Of a stretch of 64,000 nucleotides of DNA, positions 45,968-59,503 are shown in pieces. This DNA comes from Pythium myriotylum (Eukaryota > Oomycota > Peronosporomycetes > Pythiales > Pythiaceae). The stretch covers positions 1,612,001 to 1,676,000 of the forward strand of contig JALJCQ010000015.1 of the NCBI GenBank assembly GCA_023091665.1. Reading direction: 5' to 3'. The notes beneath the pieces are model-generated. The model did not search any database, was not told the origin of the DNA, and saw only the letters and a list, made by a program, of their open reading frames with translations. Every line of letters begins with the position of its first letter. Position 1 is the stretch's first letter. A program made the translations under genes and the position numbers.

Positions 45968-46326
45968 TGTTGGAAGGTCGCTTGGTTGGTGGGATGCAAA
46001 ATGCAAAGTGAATTGATCGGGACTTAGTTCGCTACTGCTACCTCTAAGCCGTCTGTGTGTGTCCTACGCTACCATAATCAAATGTATGTCCTACCTATCG
46101 TAAACATATGCAAACATAAACTGACTTCGTGGATACTTCAACGAAGTCGATGGGTGGCACTGGATTCAAACCAGAACCAGACGGAGAATCTTCCACATGT
46201 CGAATCTTCCACATGTCGAATCTTCCACGGAGAATCTTCTGCAGGAGAATCTTCTACAGCCGAGCTTCAACTGCCGAGCTTCAACTGGAATGATGACGCT
46301 GGGTTCGAGGCGCATCATCTTCAACA
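45968..46326 (-). repeat. copia LTR 9 (359 bp)
   Basis: Two 16-bp units. Left neighbour is a PBS, right neighbour is the inverted e3703 breakpoint. Confidence 0.95.
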
Positions 46327-47008
46327 TCGACCAGACCTCGCAGCGGCAGTCGGCACACTCAGCCAGTTCGCCGCGGACCCGTGTCCAACACATTGGCAAG
46401 CTCTCAAGCGTGTGCTCCGGTATCTGCAAGCGACTCCGACCTACGGCCTGCAGTTCTCGGCATCGAACGACGGAAGACTGGTCGGCTACTCCGACGCCGA
46501 CTGGGCTGGCGACATCGAGTCACGTCGAAGCACCAGCGGCTACGTGTTCATGCTCAACGGCGGATGCATCAGCTGGCGCAGCAAGAAGCAGCGAACTGTC
46601 GCCCTCTCCTCGACCGAAGCAGAGTACATGGCTCTATCGGAAGCGATCCAAGAAGCCGTGTGGCTCAAGGCGTTCCTGTGCGAACTCGGCGAAGTTGCAA
46701 GTGACCAAGCGCTCACGGTGTACGAAGACAACCAAGGGGCCATCGCGTTGGCCAAGAACCCCGAGTTCCACAAGCGCACCAAGCACATCGACATTCGCTA
46801 CCACTTCGTTCGCGAGAAGGTCGAGGACGGTCAAGTGTGTCTGCAGTATTGCCCGACCCAAGACATGCTTGCCGACATCATGACCAAGCCGATCCCCACT
46901 GTCCAGTTCGACGTGCTCCGCACCAAGCTCGGTGTCCAAGACGCAGTCGAGTCGAGGGGGAGTGTTGAAGATGATGCGCCTCGAACCCAGCGTCATCATT
47001 CCAGTTGA
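46327..47008 (+). pseudogene. inverted copia fragment: RNase H (second inverted-type unit)
   Basis: Same breakpoint and coding content as the fragment at 42891. Here the upstream antisense LTR is open in the same frame, so an ATG at 46082 could read through LTR sequence into RNase H for about 309 residues. It differs from the first unit by ACCTACGG for ACGTACGG and GCTCGGTGTCC for GCTTGGTGTTC. Confidence 0.86.
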
Positions 47009-47321
47009 AGCTCGGCAGTTGAAGCTCGGCTGTAGAAGATTCTCCTGCAGAAGATTCTCCGTGGAAGATTCGACATGTGGAAGATTCGACATGTGGAAGA
47101 TTCTCCGTCTGGTTCTGGTTTGAATCCAGTGCCACCCATCGACTTCGTTGAAGTATCCACGAAGTCAGTTTATGTTTGCATATGTTTACGATAGGTAGGA
47201 CATACATTTGATTATGGTAGCGTAGGACACACACAGACGGCTTAGAGGTAGCAGTAGCGAACTAAGTCCCGATCAATTCACTTTGCATTTTGCATCCCAC
47301 CAACCAAGCGACCTTCCAACA
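46963..47321 (+). repeat. copia LTR 10 (359 bp), plus orientation
   Basis: Plus-oriented, PPT on the left, e2072 breakpoint on the right. Two 16-bp units, unlike LTR 8 at the same place in the previous unit. Confidence 0.95.
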
Positions 47322-49383
47322 AGCCGAACACCTTGAAGTTGGCGAGCAAGGGCTTCTTCCCGTACCATTCTTCGTACGGCGACTTGTACAAGTCTTGAGC
47401 GCGGGTCGGAAGTCGGTTGCGAACTTCGACTGCAGTCATGACGGCTTCGCCCCAGTACTCGTCGGACAAGTTGGCATGGTGGAGCTTGCAACGACCACAC
47501 TCACCGATGGTTCGGTTCATGCGCTCCGCCACACCGTTCAACTGAGGCGTGTATGGCGGCGTGACGTCGTGCTCGATGCCACGCTTGCGGCAGAACTTGG
47601 CAAGTTTGGCCGACTGGTACTCGCCGCCGCCGTCGGTTCGAAGCACCTTGACTCGACGACCGGTTTGGTTCTCGGCCCAGTTGACGAACTCGACGAACTT
47701 GTCGTAGACTTCGTCCTTGGACCGCATGAGGTACAACTTGCACAGTCGAGACTTGTCGTCGGTGAAGGTGGCGAAGTACTTCATGCCGCCGAAAGTCGGA
47801 GTCTTCATGGGGCCGGCCACATCGCTGTACACGACGTCAAGCAGATTCGCAGACCGCTTGGTCGTGCCCGACTGGAACTTGACGCGAGTCAGCTTGCCGA
47901 GTGCACAGCCTTCACAGATCTCCCACTCTTGCACAGACCCAATGTCGAGTCCGTCGGCGAGGTCCTTCTTGACGATGGCTTCAAGTCCGCTGAAGCCGAT
48001 GTGACCGAGTCGGAGGTGCCACAGGTACGACTTGGACATGGCGCGACCTCGTCTTGTACTGGCGGCGTGGGCTGCTTCAATCGACACTGGAGACATGTTG
48101 AGCTTGAACAGACCCTTGCCGATTCGAGTGCCGATGGTCCGCTTGGCGCCTTTCAGCATGACAAAGCAACCGTCCTTGTCGAACGTCACGGGAGCAACGT
48201 CCTCCGTGAATCTTCCGACCGAGAACAGGTTGCGGCTGAGCTTGGGGATATGCCACACGTTGGTGAGCAAACCCTTCTTGACACCGCTTGGAGTCTTCAT
48301 CGACATGAGAATGTCTCCCACGCCAACCGCTTGGACCGTGCCATCATCGGTCAGATGCACGTCGACTGGGTCAATCTTCTTGTAGTTCATCATGAACTGC
48401 TTGGTTCGCGACATGTGCTGAGTCGCACCCGAGTCGACCAACCACGCCGTGGATTGACTCGACTTGCCTTGGGTCTTCCCGACCGAGAACAGGTACTCGC
48501 CGGGGTCTTCATCTCGCGCAAGGTTGGCTCGCTGGAACCGTTGCCGAGGGTTGCCGTTGCCGTTGCCGTTGCCGCCGGAGTTGCCGTTGCCGTTGCCGTT
48601 GCCGTTGTCCTTGACACGCGAGTGGCACTCCGCGGCCCAATGACCGATCTTGCCGCAGTAGTTGCACGTGCCAGTCTTCTTGACTGCACGGCCCTTGGGC
48701 TTCGCGTCACTTGTCATGAACGCTTGGCCAAGCGTGGCTCCGTCGCCACCTTGCTCCTTGCGCTTCATGTCTTCATGGAGCAGCCGAGACGTCACGAGTT
48801 CCCACGTGAGCGCGTCGACACGCGACTCCAACGCCGTGATGAGGAACTGGTACGACTCGCTGAGACTGCCGAGAAGCGTGATCACCAAGTCGTCTTCGCT
48901 GACCGGAGCGCCGACTGCGTCGAGTTGCTCGGCCAGGGTCTTGAGCTTGTTGATGTGCGTGAGCACATCGTCACCTTCTTCCATCATGGTCGTGAAGAAA
49001 CGACGACGAAGAAAGAGCTTGTTGGCAAGGCTCTTCTTCTCGAAGTGTTCTTCCAGTCTTGACCATGCATCTTGCGCACCACTCGCCGACCGAACCAGCG
49101 GGAGCTGCGAGTCTTCCATCGCGAGACAGATCATCGCGAGCGCCTTGCGAGACTTCTTCTTGAAGAGGGCTCGGTCCGCGTCGGTCTGGCACTGCTCGAG
49201 TTTGACCTCTCCACAGACAACTTCCCAGACGTCGCGTTCTTCGAGCACCATCTGCATCTTGAACTTCCATGTGTGGAAGTTGGTTCCGTCGAACTTGTTG
49301 ATGCGGGCTGGGGTGGTCGAATCCATGGCGAAGGCTGGGGAGGCGAAGTCGGTGGAGGCAGAGTCGGCTGGGCTTGGGCTCAT
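47278..49383 (-). pseudogene. copia Gag-PR-IN fragment e1-2072 (second inverted-type unit)
   Basis: Same extent as the fragment at 43858-45963: residues 1-689 plus a 14-residue LTR tail. Integrase DD35E is intact. Private variants include Ile for Val in EWEICEGC (TCTCCC near 47920). Confidence 0.88.
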
Positions 49384-49387
49384 AACC

Positions 49388-49745
49388 TGTTGGAAGGTCG
49401 CTTGGTTGGTGGGATGCAAAATGCAAAGTGAATTGATCGGGACTTAGTTCGCTACTGCTACCTCTAAGCCGTCTGTGTGTGTCCTACGCTACCATAATCA
49501 AATGTATGTCCTACCTATCGTAAACATATGCAAACATAAACTGACTTCGTGGATACTTCAACGAAGTCGATGGGTGGCACTGGATTCAAACCAGAACAGA
49601 CGGAGAATCTTCCACATGTCGAATCTTCCACATGTCGAATCTTCCACGGAGAATCTTCTGCAGGAGAATCTTCTACAGCCGAGCTTCAACTGCCGAGCTT
49701 CAACTGGAATGATGACGCTGGGTTCGAGGCGCATCATCTTCAACA
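49388..49745 (-). repeat. copia LTR 11 (358 bp)
   Basis: Two 16-bp units with the one-base-shorter CCAGAACAGACGG form. PBS on the left, e1840 breakpoint on the right. Confidence 0.95.
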
Positions 49746-51575
49746 TGGCGGCGTGACGTCGTGCTCGACGCCACGCTTGCGGCAGAACTTGGCAAGTTTG
49801 GCCGACTGGTACTCGCCGCCGCCGTCGGTTCGAAGCACCTTGACTCGACGACCGGTTTGGTTCTCGGCCCAGTTGACGAACTCGACGAACTTGTCGTAGA
49901 CTTCGTCCTTGGACCGCATGAGGTACAACTTGCACAGTCGAGACTTGTCGTCGGTGAAGGTGGCGAAGTACTTCATGCCGCCGAAAGTCGGAGTCTTCAT
50001 GGGGCCGGCCACATCGCTGTACACGACGTCAAGCAGATTCGCAGACCGCTTGGTCGTGCCCGACTGGAACTTGACGCGAGTCAGCTTGCCGAGTGCACAG
50101 CCTTCACAGACCTCCCACTCTTGCACAGACCCAATGTCGAGTCCGTCGGCGAGGTCCTTCTTGACGATGGCTTCAAGTCCGCTGAAGCCGATGTGACCGA
50201 GTCGGAGGTGCCACAGGTACGACTTGGACATGGCGCGACCTCGTCTTGTACTGGCGGCGTGGGCTGCTTCAATCGACACTGGAGACATGTTGAGCTTGAA
50301 CAGACCCTTGCCGATTCGAGTGCCGATGGTCCGCTTGGCGCCTTTCAGCATGACAAAGCAACCGTCCTTGTCGAACGTCACGGGAGCAACGTCCTCCGTG
50401 AATCTTCCGACCGAGAACAGGTTGCGGCTGAGCTTGGGGATATGCCACACGTTGGTGAGCAAACCCTTCTTGACACCGCTTGGAGTCTTCATCGACATGA
50501 GAATGTCTCCCACGCCAACCGCTTGGACCGTGCCATCATCGGCCAGATGCACGTCGACTGGGTCAATCTTCTTGTAGTTCATCATGAACTGCTTGGTTCG
50601 CGACATGTGCTGAGTCGCACCCGAGTCGACCAACCACGCCGTGGATTGACTCGACTTGCCTTGGGTCTTCCCGACCGAGAACAGGTACTCGCCGGGGTCT
50701 TCATCTCGCGCAAGGTTGGCTCGCTGGAACCGTTGCCGAGGGTTGCCGTTGCCGTTTCCGTTGCCGCCGGAGTTGCCGTTGCCGTTGCCGTTGCCGTTGT
50801 CCTTGACACGCGAGTGGCACTCCGCGGCCCAATGACCGATCTTGCCGCAGTAGTTGCACGTGCCAGTCTTCTTGACTGCACGGCCCTTGGGCTTCGCGTC
50901 ACTTGTCATGAACGCTTGGCCAAGCGTGGCTCCGTCGCCACCTTGCTCCTTGCGCTTCATGTCTTCATGGAGCAGCCGAGACGTCACGAGTTCCCACGTG
51001 AGCGCGTCGACACGCGACTCCAACGCCGTGATGAGGAACTGGTACGACTCGCTGAGACTGCCGAGAAGCGTGATCACCAAGTCGTCTTCGCTGACCGGAG
51101 CGCCGACTGCGTCGAGTTGCTCGGCCAGGGTCTTGAGCTTGTTGATGTGCGTGAGCACATCGTCACCTTCTTCCATCATGGTCGTGAAGAAACGACGACG
51201 AAGAAAGAGCTTGTTGGCAAGGCTCTTCTTCTCGAAGTGTTCTTCCAGTCTTGACCATGCATCTTGCGCACCACTCGCCGACCGAACCAGCGGGAGCTGC
51301 GAGTCTTCCATCGCGAGACAGATCATCGCGAGCGCCTTGCGAGACTTCTTCTTGAAGAGGGCTCGGTCCGCTTCGGTCTGGCACTGCTCGAGTTTGACCT
51401 CTCCACAGACAACTTCCCAGACGTCGCGTTCTTCGAGCACCATCTGCATCTTGAACTTCCATGTGTGGAAGTTGGTTCCGTCGAACTTGTTGATGCGGGC
51501 TGGGGTGGTCGAATCCATGGCGAAGGCTGGGGAGGCGAAGTCGGTGGAGGCAGAGTCGGCTGGGCTTGGGCTCAT
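49740..51575 (-). pseudogene. copia Gag-PR-partial integrase, e1-1840 type (first)
   Basis: Starts at the PBS ATG and encodes residues 1-612, then Cys and a stop formed by the LTR start (TGT TGA). Gag, zinc knuckle and protease are complete. Integrase keeps Asp523 and Asp586 but is cut 10 residues before Glu622, so it cannot be catalytic. Val replaces Ile in RGVEHDV, a change shared by all three units of this type. Glu for Asp in QTEADRAL is shared with the 62235 unit but not the 51932 unit. Confidence 0.88.
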
Positions 51576-51579
51576 AACC

Positions 51580-51937
51580 TGTTGGAAGGTCGCTTGGTTG
51601 GTGGGATGCAAAATGCAAAGTGAATTGATCGGGACTTAGTTCGCTACTGCTACCTCTAAGCCGTCTGTGTGTGTCCTACGCTACCATAATCAAATGTATG
51701 TCCTACCTATCGTAAACATATGCAAACATAAACTGACTTCGTGGATACTTCAACGAAGTCGATGGGTGGCACTGGATTCAAACCAGAACAGACGGAGAAT
51801 CTTCCACATGTCGAATCTTCCACATGTCGAATCTTCCACGGAGAATCTTCTGCAGGAGAATCTTCTACAGCCGAGCTTCAACTGCCGAGCTTCAACTGGA
51901 ATGATGACGCTGGGTTCGAGGCGCATCATCTTCAACA
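51580..51937 (-). repeat. copia LTR 12 (358 bp)
   Basis: Same form and same junctions as LTR 11 (PBS left, e1840 right). Confidence 0.95.
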
Positions 51938-53767
51938 TGGCGGCGTGACGTCGTGCTCGACGCCACGCTTGCGGCAGAACTTGGCAAGTTTGGCCGACTG
52001 GTACTCGCCGCCGCCGTCGGTTCGAAGCACCTTGACTCGACGACCGGTTTGGTTCTCGGCCCAGTTGACGAACTCGACGAACTTGTCGTAGACTTCGTCC
52101 TTGGACCGCATGAGGTACAACTTGCACAGTCGAGACTTGTCGTCGGTGAAGGTGGCGAAGTACTTCATGCCGCCGAAAGTCGGAGTCTTCATAGGGCCGG
52201 CCACATCGCTGTACACGACGTCAAGCAGATTCGCAGACCGCTTGGTCGTGCCCGACTGGAACTTGACGCGAGTCAGCTTGCCGAGTGCACAGCCTTCACA
52301 GACCTCCCACTCTTGCACAGACCCGATATCGAGTCCGTCGGCGAGGTCCTTCTTGACGATGGCTTCGAGACCGCTGAAGCCGATGTGACCGAGTCGGAGG
52401 TGCCACAGGTACGACTTGGACATGGCGCGACCTCGTCTTGCACTGGCGGCGTGGGCTGCTTCAGTCGACACTGGAGACATGTTGAGCTTGAACAGACCCT
52501 TGCCGATTCGAGTGCCGATGGTCCGCTTGGCGCCTTTCAGCATGACAAAGCAACCGTCCTTGTCGAACGTCACGGGAGCAACGTCCTCCGTGAATCTTCC
52601 GACCGAGAACAGGTTGCGGCTGAGCTTGGGGATATGCCACACGTTGGTGAGCAAACCCTTCTTGACACCGCTTGGAGTCTTCATCGACATGAGAATGTCT
52701 CCCACGCCAACCGCTTGGACCGTGCCATCATCGGCCAGATGCACGTCGACTGGGTCAATCTTCTTGTAGTTCATCATGAACTGCTTGGTTCGCGATATGT
52801 GCTGAGTCGCACCCGAGTCGACCAACCACGCCGTGGATTGACTCGACTTGCCTTGGGTCTTCCCGACCGAGAACAGGTACTCGCCGGGGTCTTCATCTCG
52901 CGCAAGGTTGGCTCGCTGGAACCGTTGCCGAGGGTTGCCGTTGCCGTTGCCGTTGCCGCCGGAGTTGCCGTTGCCGTTGCCGTTGCCGTTGTCCTTGACA
53001 CGCGAGTGGCACTCCGCGGCCCAATGACCGATCTTGCCGCAGTAGTTGCACGTGCCAGTCTTCTTGACTGCACGGCCCTTGGGCTTCGCGTCACTTGTCA
53101 TGAACGCTTGGCCAAGCGTGGCTCCGTCGCCACCTTGCTCCTTGCGCTTCATGTCTTCATGGAGCAGCCGAGACGTCACGAGTTCCCACGTGAGCGCGTC
53201 GACACGCGACTCCAACGCCGTGATGAGGAACTGGTACGACTCGCTGAGACTGCCGAGAAGCGTGATCACCAAGTCGTCTTCGCTGACCGGAGCGCCGACT
53301 GCGTCGAGTTGCTCGGCCAGGGTCTTGAGCTTGTTGATGTGCGTGAGCACATCGTCACCTTCTTCCATCATGGTCGTGAAGAAACGACGACGAAGAAAGA
53401 GCTTGTTGGCAAGGCTCTTCTTCTCGAAGTGTTCTTCCAGTCTTGACCATGCATCTTGCGCACCACTCGCCGACCGAACCAGCGGGAGCTGCGAGTCTTC
53501 CATCGCGAGACAGATCATCGCGAGCGCCTTGCGAGACTTCTTCTTGAAGAGGGCTCGGTCCGCGTCGGTCTGGCACTGCTCGAGTTTGACCTCTCCACAG
53601 ACAACTTCCCAGACGTCGCGTTCTTCGAGCACCATCTGCATCTTGAACTTCCATGTGTGGAAGTTGGTTCCGTCGAACTTGTTGATGCGGGCTGGGGTGG
53701 TCGAATCCATGGCGAAGGCTGGGGAGGCGAAGTCGGTGGAGGCAGAGTCGGCTGGGCTTGGGCTCAT
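51932..53767 (-). pseudogene. copia Gag-PR-partial integrase, e1-1840 type (second)
   Basis: Same extent as the unit at 49740-51575, with RGVEHDV and the LTR-made stop. It carries QHISRTK (Ile for Met) and HAASARR, variants that the first unit lacks, so the two copies are not simple recent duplicates along their whole length. Confidence 0.88.
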
Positions 53768-53771
53768 AACC

Positions 53772-54130
53772 TGTTGGAAGGTCGCTTGGTTGGTGGGATG
53801 CAAAATGCAAAGTGAATTGATCGGGACTTAGTTCGCTACTGCTACCTCTAAGCCGTCTGTGTGTGTCCTACGCTACCATAATCAAATGTATGTCCTACCT
53901 ATCGTAAACATATGCAAACATAAACTGACTTCGTGGATACTTCAACGAAGTCGATGGGTGGCACTGGATTCAAACCAGAACCAGACGGAGAATCTTCCAC
54001 ATGTCGAATCTTCCACATGTCGAATCTTCCACGGAGAATCTTCTGCAGGAGAATCTTCTACAGCCGAGCTTCAACTGCCGAGCTTCAACTGGAATGATGA
54101 CGCTGGGTTCGAGGCGCATCATCTTCAACA
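53772..54130 (-). repeat. copia LTR 13 (359 bp)
   Basis: Two 16-bp units; PBS left, PPT right. Confidence 0.95.
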
Positions 54131-57100
54131 CTCCCCCTCGACTCGACTGCGTCTTGGACACCGAGCTTGGTGCGGAGCACGTCGAACTGGACAGTGGGGA
54201 TCGGCTTGGTCATGATGTCGGCAAGCATGTCTTGGGTCGGGCAATACTGCAGACACACTTGACCGTCCTCGACCTTCTCGCGAACGAAGTGGTAGCGAAT
54301 GTCGATGTGCTTGGTGCGCTTGTGGAACTCGGGGTTCTTGGCCAACGCGATGGCCCCTTGGTTGTCTTCGTACACCGTGAGCGCTTGGTCACTTGCAACT
54401 TCGCCGAGTTCGCACAGGAACGCCTTGAGCCACACGGCTTCTTGGATCGCTTCCGATAGAGCCATGTACTCTGCTTCGGTCGAGGAGAGGGCGACAGTTC
54501 GCTGCTTCTTGCTGCGCCAGCTGATGCATCCGCCGTTGAGCATGAACACGTAGCCGCTGGTGCTTCGACGTGACTCGATGTCGCCAGCCCAGTCGGCGTC
54601 GGAGTAGCCGACCAGTCTTCCGTCGTTCGATGCCGAGAACTGCAGGCCGTAGGTCGGAGTCGCTTGCAGATACCGGAGCACACGCTTGAGAGCTTGCCAA
54701 TGTGTTGGACACGGGTCCGCGGCGAACTGGCTGAGTGTGCCGACTGCCGCTGCGAGGTCTGGTCGAGTGCCGACCATGAGGTACATGAGTGCGCCGACTG
54801 CACTTCGGTACGGCACGTTCTTCATGGTGTCTTCGTGCTTGCAACCACCTTCGCACATGGCCTTGGTCAGCTTGAGTCCGGGGTCTTGAGGGGTCCTCAC
54901 TGGTTTGCAGTCTTGCATGCCGAACTTGGTCAGGATCGACTGCAAGAACTTGGTCTGCCGCATGGTCACGTCGCCGGACTTGGGGTCTTGATCAACTTCC
55001 ATGCCGAGGCAGTACTTGAGTTCGCCGAGGTCGGACATCTCGAAGCGTTCGCTGAGTGCACGCTTGGTCGCCGTGAGCAACTCGAGGCTGTTGCAGGCGA
55101 GGATGAGGTCGTCGACGTAGATCACCACGAAGATCATCGCTGAGCCGCTCCGCTTGACGTACACGCAGTGGTCCATCTCGCACTTGGTGAAGCCGACCTT
55201 GCGCATGAAGGCGTCGATGGTCTGGTTCCACATGCGTGGCGACTGCTTGAGACCGTAGAGCGAGCGCTTGAGCTTGCACACGTAGTCGGGGTGGCGCTGG
55301 TCGACGAAGCCTTCGGGCTGCTTCATGTAGATTTCTTCGTCGAGGTTGCCGTTCAGGAACGCCGTCTTGACATCCATCTGATGGATCATGAGCTTGTGTC
55401 GAGCGGCGATGCTGAGGATGGTGCGGATCGACGTGAACTTGGCGACGGGTGCGAATGTCTCTTCGAAGTCGATGCCGTACTTCTGCAGGAACCCCTTGGC
55501 AACGAGTCGAGCCTTGTACCGCTCGACGAGTCCTTCGGCGGTTTCCTTGACCTTGAACACCCACTTGCTGGTGATGGCCTTGCGTCCGGCTGGCAAAGGG
55601 ACTAGGTCCCAGGTCTCGTTCTTCTTGAGCGACTCGAGCTCGGAGTCGCAGGCTTCCTTCCAGTTGCTGGCGTCGTCGGATTCCATCGCCGACTTGAACG
55701 ATGTCGGCAACTCTCCCCCTGAATTCACGACGAGAGCAAACTCTTCGAGATCGTAATCTTGATCTTCTCCCCCTTGTTCTTGCACGTCTTCGCCTTCTTC
55801 GTCTTCATCTTCTACGCCTTCCTCTTCGATCGACGTGAGCAGTGCAGACAGATCTTCGAGCGATGTCCTTGGACCTTGCGTGGGTGGTGGAGCCGCACCA
55901 CTTGTGCGACCAACACGTCCGTAGCGCTTCTCAACTGGCGGTTCAGCCAGGTTCTCGAGCGAGTGCGTGCGAGAGTGGCGCTTGGACCCTGGTGCGTAGT
56001 CGACATTCGGCTGCTGGGCCGATGCTGGTGCTGCTGGACGCTGCGACCGCTGGCCCTGTTGCCACTCCGGTCGCTCGTAGCTGCGCTGACTTGGTGCTGG
56101 TGAGGCTGGCTGCTCACCCATGTCTTCATCATCTTGATTGTCGGTTGCTTCATCTTGATCCTCATCATCTTCATCGTCGCGGAACTCGACGGACTTGCTC
56201 CAGGGTTCTTCGCGCTTGCCATCGTCGAATGTGTCTTCCATGAACTGCGCGTCTCGACTGATGACGATCCGGCCGGTTGCGATTTCTTCAAACCGATACG
56301 CCTTCTCGTGGTCCGAGTAGCCGAGGAACCGACACAAGATGGCTCGGGCGTCGAACTTCGACCGCTTCTCCTTGGGCACGTGGACGTACGCATGGCAGCC
56401 GAACACCTTGAAGTTGGCGAGCAAGGGCTTCTTCCCGTACCATTCTTCGTACGGCGACTTGTACAAGTCTTGAGCGCGGGTCGGAAGTCGGTTGCGAACT
56501 TCGACTGCGGTCATGACGGCTTCGCCCCAGTACTCGTCGGACAAGTTGGCATGGTGGAGCTTGCAACGACCACACTCACCGATGGTTCGGTTCATGCGCT
56601 CCGCCACACCGTTCAACTGAGGCGTGTATGGCGGCGTGACGTCGTGCTCGATGCCACGCTTGCGACAGAACTTGGCAAGTTTGGCCGACTGGTACTCGCC
56701 GCCGCCGTCGGTCCGAAGCACCTTGACTCGACGACCGGTTTGGTTCTCGGCCCAGTTGACGAACTCGACGAACTTGTCGTAGACTTCGTCCTTGGACCGC
56801 ATGAGGTACAACTTGCACAGTCGAGACTTGTCGTCGGTGAAGGTGGCAAAGTACTTCATGCCGCCGAAAGTCGGAGTCTTCATGGGGCCGGCCACATCGC
56901 TGTACACGACGTCAAGCAGATTCGCAGACCGCTTGGTCGTGCCCGACTGGAACTTGACGCGAGTCAGCTTGCCGAGTGCACAGCCTTCACAGACCTCCCA
57001 CTCTTGCACAGACCCGATATCGAGTCCGTCGGCGAGGTCCTTCTTGACGATGGCTTCGAGACCGCTGAAGCCGATGTGACCGAGTCGGAGGTGCCACAGG

Positions 57101-58458
57101 TACGACTTGGACATGGCGCGACCTCGTCTTGCACTGGCGGCGTGGGCTGCTTCAGTCGACACTGGAGACATGTTGAGCTTGAACAGACCCTTGCCGATTC
57201 GAGTGCCGATGGTCCGCTTGGCGCCTTTCAGCATGACAAAGCAACCGTCCTTGTCGAACGTCACGGGAGCAACGTCCTCCGTGAATCTTCCGACCGAGAA
57301 CAGGTTGCGGCTGAGCTTGGGGATATGCCACACGTTGGTGAGCAAACCCTTCTTGACACCGCTTGGAGTCTTCATCGACATGAGAATGTCTCCCACGCCA
57401 ACCGCTTGGACCGTGCCATCATCGGCCAGATGCACGTCGACTGGGTCAATCTTCTTGTAGTTCATCATGAACTGCTTGGTTCGCGACATGTGCTGAGTCG
57501 CACCCGAGTCGACCAACCACGCCGTGGATTGACTCGACTTGCCTTGGGTCTTCCCGACCGAGAACAGGTACTCGCCGGGGTCTTCATCTCGCGCAAGGTT
57601 GGCTCGCTGGAACCGTTGCCGAGGGTTGCCGTTGCCGTTTCCGTTGCCGCCGGAGTTGCCGTTGCCGTTGCCGTTGCCGTTGTCCTTGACACGCGAGTGG
57701 CACTCCGCGGCCCAATGACCGATCTTGCCGCAGTAGTTGCACGTGCCAGTCTTCTTGACTGCACGGCCCTTGGGCTTCGCGTCACTTGTCATGAACGCTT
57801 GGCCAAGCGTGGCTCCGTCGCCACCTTGCTCCTTGCGCTTCATGTCTTCATGGAGCAGCCGAGACGTCACGAGTTCCCACGTGAGCGCGTCGACACGCGA
57901 CTCCAACGCCGTGATGAGGAACTGGTACGACTCGCTGAGACTGCCGAGAAGCGTGATCACCAAGTCGTCTTCGCTGACCGGAGCGCCGACTGCGTCGAGT
58001 TGCTCGGCCAGGGTCTTGAGCTTGTTGATGTGCGTGAGCACATCGTCACCTTCTTCCATCATGGTCGTGAAGAAACGACGACGAAGAAAGAGCTTGTTGG
58101 CAAGGCTCTTCTTCTCGAAGTGTTCTTCCAGTCTTGACCATGCATCTTGCGCACCACTCGCCGACCGAACCAGCGGGAGCTGCGAGTCTTCCATCGCGAG
58201 ACAGATCATCGCGAGCGCCTTGCGAGACTTCTTCTTGAAGAGGGCTCGGTCCGCGTCGGTCTGGCACTGCTCGAGTTTGACCTCTCCACAGACAACTTCC
58301 CAGACGTCGCGTTCTTCGAGCACCATCTGCATCTTGAACTTCCATGTGTGGAAGTTGGTTCCGTCGAACTTGTTGATGCGAGCTGGGGTGGTCGAATCCA
58401 TGGCGAAGGCTGGGGAGGCGAAGTCGGTGGAGGCAGAGTCGGCTGGGCTTGGGCTCAT
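54085..58458 (-). CDS. copia polyprotein, complete copy 4 (1457 aa)
   Basis: Uninterrupted frame with zinc knuckle, DSGAT, DD35E, YVDD and RNase H triad all present. The Asn-Gly linker is the shortest among complete copies. It has CFVMLKG and HAASARR in the Gag-PR half and [10 protein letters not shown] in RNase H, matching the truncated and inverted units around it. Both flanking LTRs are 359 bp, the only complete copy here whose two LTRs have the same repeat number together with native PBS (58451-58462) and PPT (54131). Confidence 0.92.
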   Translation of the reverse strand: MSPSPADSASTDFASPAFAMDSTTPARINKFDGTNFHTWKFKMQMVLEERDVWEVVCGEVKLEQCQTDADRALFKKKSRKALAMICLAMEDSQLPLVRSASGAQDAWSRLEEHFEKKSLANKLFLRRRFFTTMMEEGDDVLTHINKLKTLAEQLDAVGAPVSEDDLVITLLGSLSESYQFLITALESRVDALTWELVTSRLLHEDMKRKEQGGDGATLGQAFMTSDAKPKGRAVKKTGTCNYCGKIGHWAAECHSRVKDNGNGNGNGNSGGNGNGNGNPRQRFQRANLARDEDPGEYLFSVGKTQGKSSQSTAWLVDSGATQHMSRTKQFMMNYKKIDPVDVHLADDGTVQAVGVGDILMSMKTPSGVKKGLLTNVWHIPKLSRNLFSVGRFTEDVAPVTFDKDGCFVMLKGAKRTIGTRIGKGLFKLNMSPVSTEAAHAASARRGRAMSKSYLWHLRLGHIGFSGLEAIVKKDLADGLDIGSVQEWEVCEGCALGKLTRVKFQSGTTKRSANLLDVVYSDVAGPMKTPTFGGMKYFATFTDDKSRLCKLYLMRSKDEVYDKFVEFVNWAENQTGRRVKVLRTDGGGEYQSAKLAKFCRKRGIEHDVTPPYTPQLNGVAERMNRTIGECGRCKLHHANLSDEYWGEAVMTAVEVRNRLPTRAQDLYKSPYEEWYGKKPLLANFKVFGCHAYVHVPKEKRSKFDARAILCRFLGYSDHEKAYRFEEIATGRIVISRDAQFMEDTFDDGKREEPWSKSVEFRDDEDDEDQDEATDNQDDEDMGEQPASPAPSQRSYERPEWQQGQRSQRPAAPASAQQPNVDYAPGSKRHSRTHSLENLAEPPVEKRYGRVGRTSGAAPPPTQGPRTSLEDLSALLTSIEEEGVEDEDEEGEDVQEQGGEDQDYDLEEFALVVNSGGELPTSFKSAMESDDASNWKEACDSELESLKKNETWDLVPLPAGRKAITSKWVFKVKETAEGLVERYKARLVAKGFLQKYGIDFEETFAPVAKFTSIRTILSIAARHKLMIHQMDVKTAFLNGNLDEEIYMKQPEGFVDQRHPDYVCKLKRSLYGLKQSPRMWNQTIDAFMRKVGFTKCEMDHCVYVKRSGSAMIFVVIYVDDLILACNSLELLTATKRALSERFEMSDLGELKYCLGMEVDQDPKSGDVTMRQTKFLQSILTKFGMQDCKPVRTPQDPGLKLTKAMCEGGCKHEDTMKNVPYRSAVGALMYLMVGTRPDLAAAVGTLSQFAADPCPTHWQALKRVLRYLQATPTYGLQFSASNDGRLVGYSDADWAGDIESRRSTSGYVFMLNGGCISWRSKKQRTVALSSTEAEYMALSEAIQEAVWLKAFLCELGEVASDQALTVYEDNQGAIALAKNPEFHKRTKHIDIRYHFVREKVEDGQVCLQYCPTQDMLADIMTKPIPTVQFDVLRTKLGVQDAVESRGSVEDDAPRTQRHHSS

Positions 58459-58462
58459 AACC

Positions 58463-58821
58463 TGTTGGAAGGTCGCTTGGTTGGTGGGATGCAAAATGCA
58501 AAGTGAATTGATCGGGACTTAGTTCGCTACTGCTACCTCTAAGCCGTCTGTGTGTGTCCTACGCTACCATAATCAAATGTATGTCCTACCTATCGTAAAC
58601 ATATGCAAACATAAACTGACTTCGTGGATACTTCAACGAAGTCGATGGGTGGCACTGGATTCAAACCAGAACCAGACGGAGAATCTTCCACATGTCGAAT
58701 CTTCCACATGTCGAATCTTCCACGGAGAATCTTCTGCAGGAGAATCTTCTACAGCCGAGCTTCAACTGCCGAGCTTCAACTGGAATGATGACGCTGGGTT
58801 CGAGGCGCATCATCTTCAACA
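58463..58821 (-). repeat. copia LTR 14 (359 bp)
   Basis: Two 16-bp units; PBS left, inverted e3703 breakpoint right. Confidence 0.95.
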
Positions 58822-59503
58822 TCGACCAGACCTCGCAGCGGCAGTCGGCACACTCAGCCAGTTCGCCGCGGACCCGTGTCCAACACATTGGCAAGCTCTC
58901 AAGCGTGTGCTCCGGTATCTGCAAGCGACTCCGACCTACGGCCTGCAGTTCTCGGCATCGAACGACGGAAGACTGGTCGGCTACTCCGACGCCGACTGGG
59001 CTGGCGACATCGAGTCACGTCGAAGCACCAGCGGCTACGTGTTCATGCTCAACGGCGGATGCATCAGCTGGCGCAGCAAGAAGCAGCGAACTGTCGCCCT
59101 CTCCTCGACCGAAGCAGAGTACATGGCTCTATCGGAAGCGATCCAAGAAGCCGTGTGGCTCAAGGCGTTCCTGTGCGAACTCGGCGAAGTTGCAAGTGAC
59201 CAAGCGCTCACGGTGTACGAAGACAACCAAGGGGCCATCGCGTTGGCCAAGAACCCCGAGTTCCACAAGCGCACCAAGCACATCGACATTCGCTACCACT
59301 TCGTTCGCGAGAAGGTCGAGGACGGTCAAGTGTGTCTGCAGTATTGCCCGACCCAAGACATGCTTGCCGACATCATGACCAAGCCGATCCCCACTGTCCA
59401 GTTCGACGTGCTCCGCACCAAGCTTGGTGTTCAAGACGCAGTCGAGTCGAGGGGGAGTGTTGAAGATGATGCGCCTCGAACCCAGCGTCATCATTCCAGT
59501 TGA
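58822..59503 (+). pseudogene. inverted copia fragment: RNase H (third inverted-type unit)
   Basis: Same breakpoints as the fragments at 42891 and 46327. It combines ACCTACGG of the second with GCTTGGTGTTC of the first. The antisense LTR frame upstream is open into it, as in the second unit. Confidence 0.86.
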
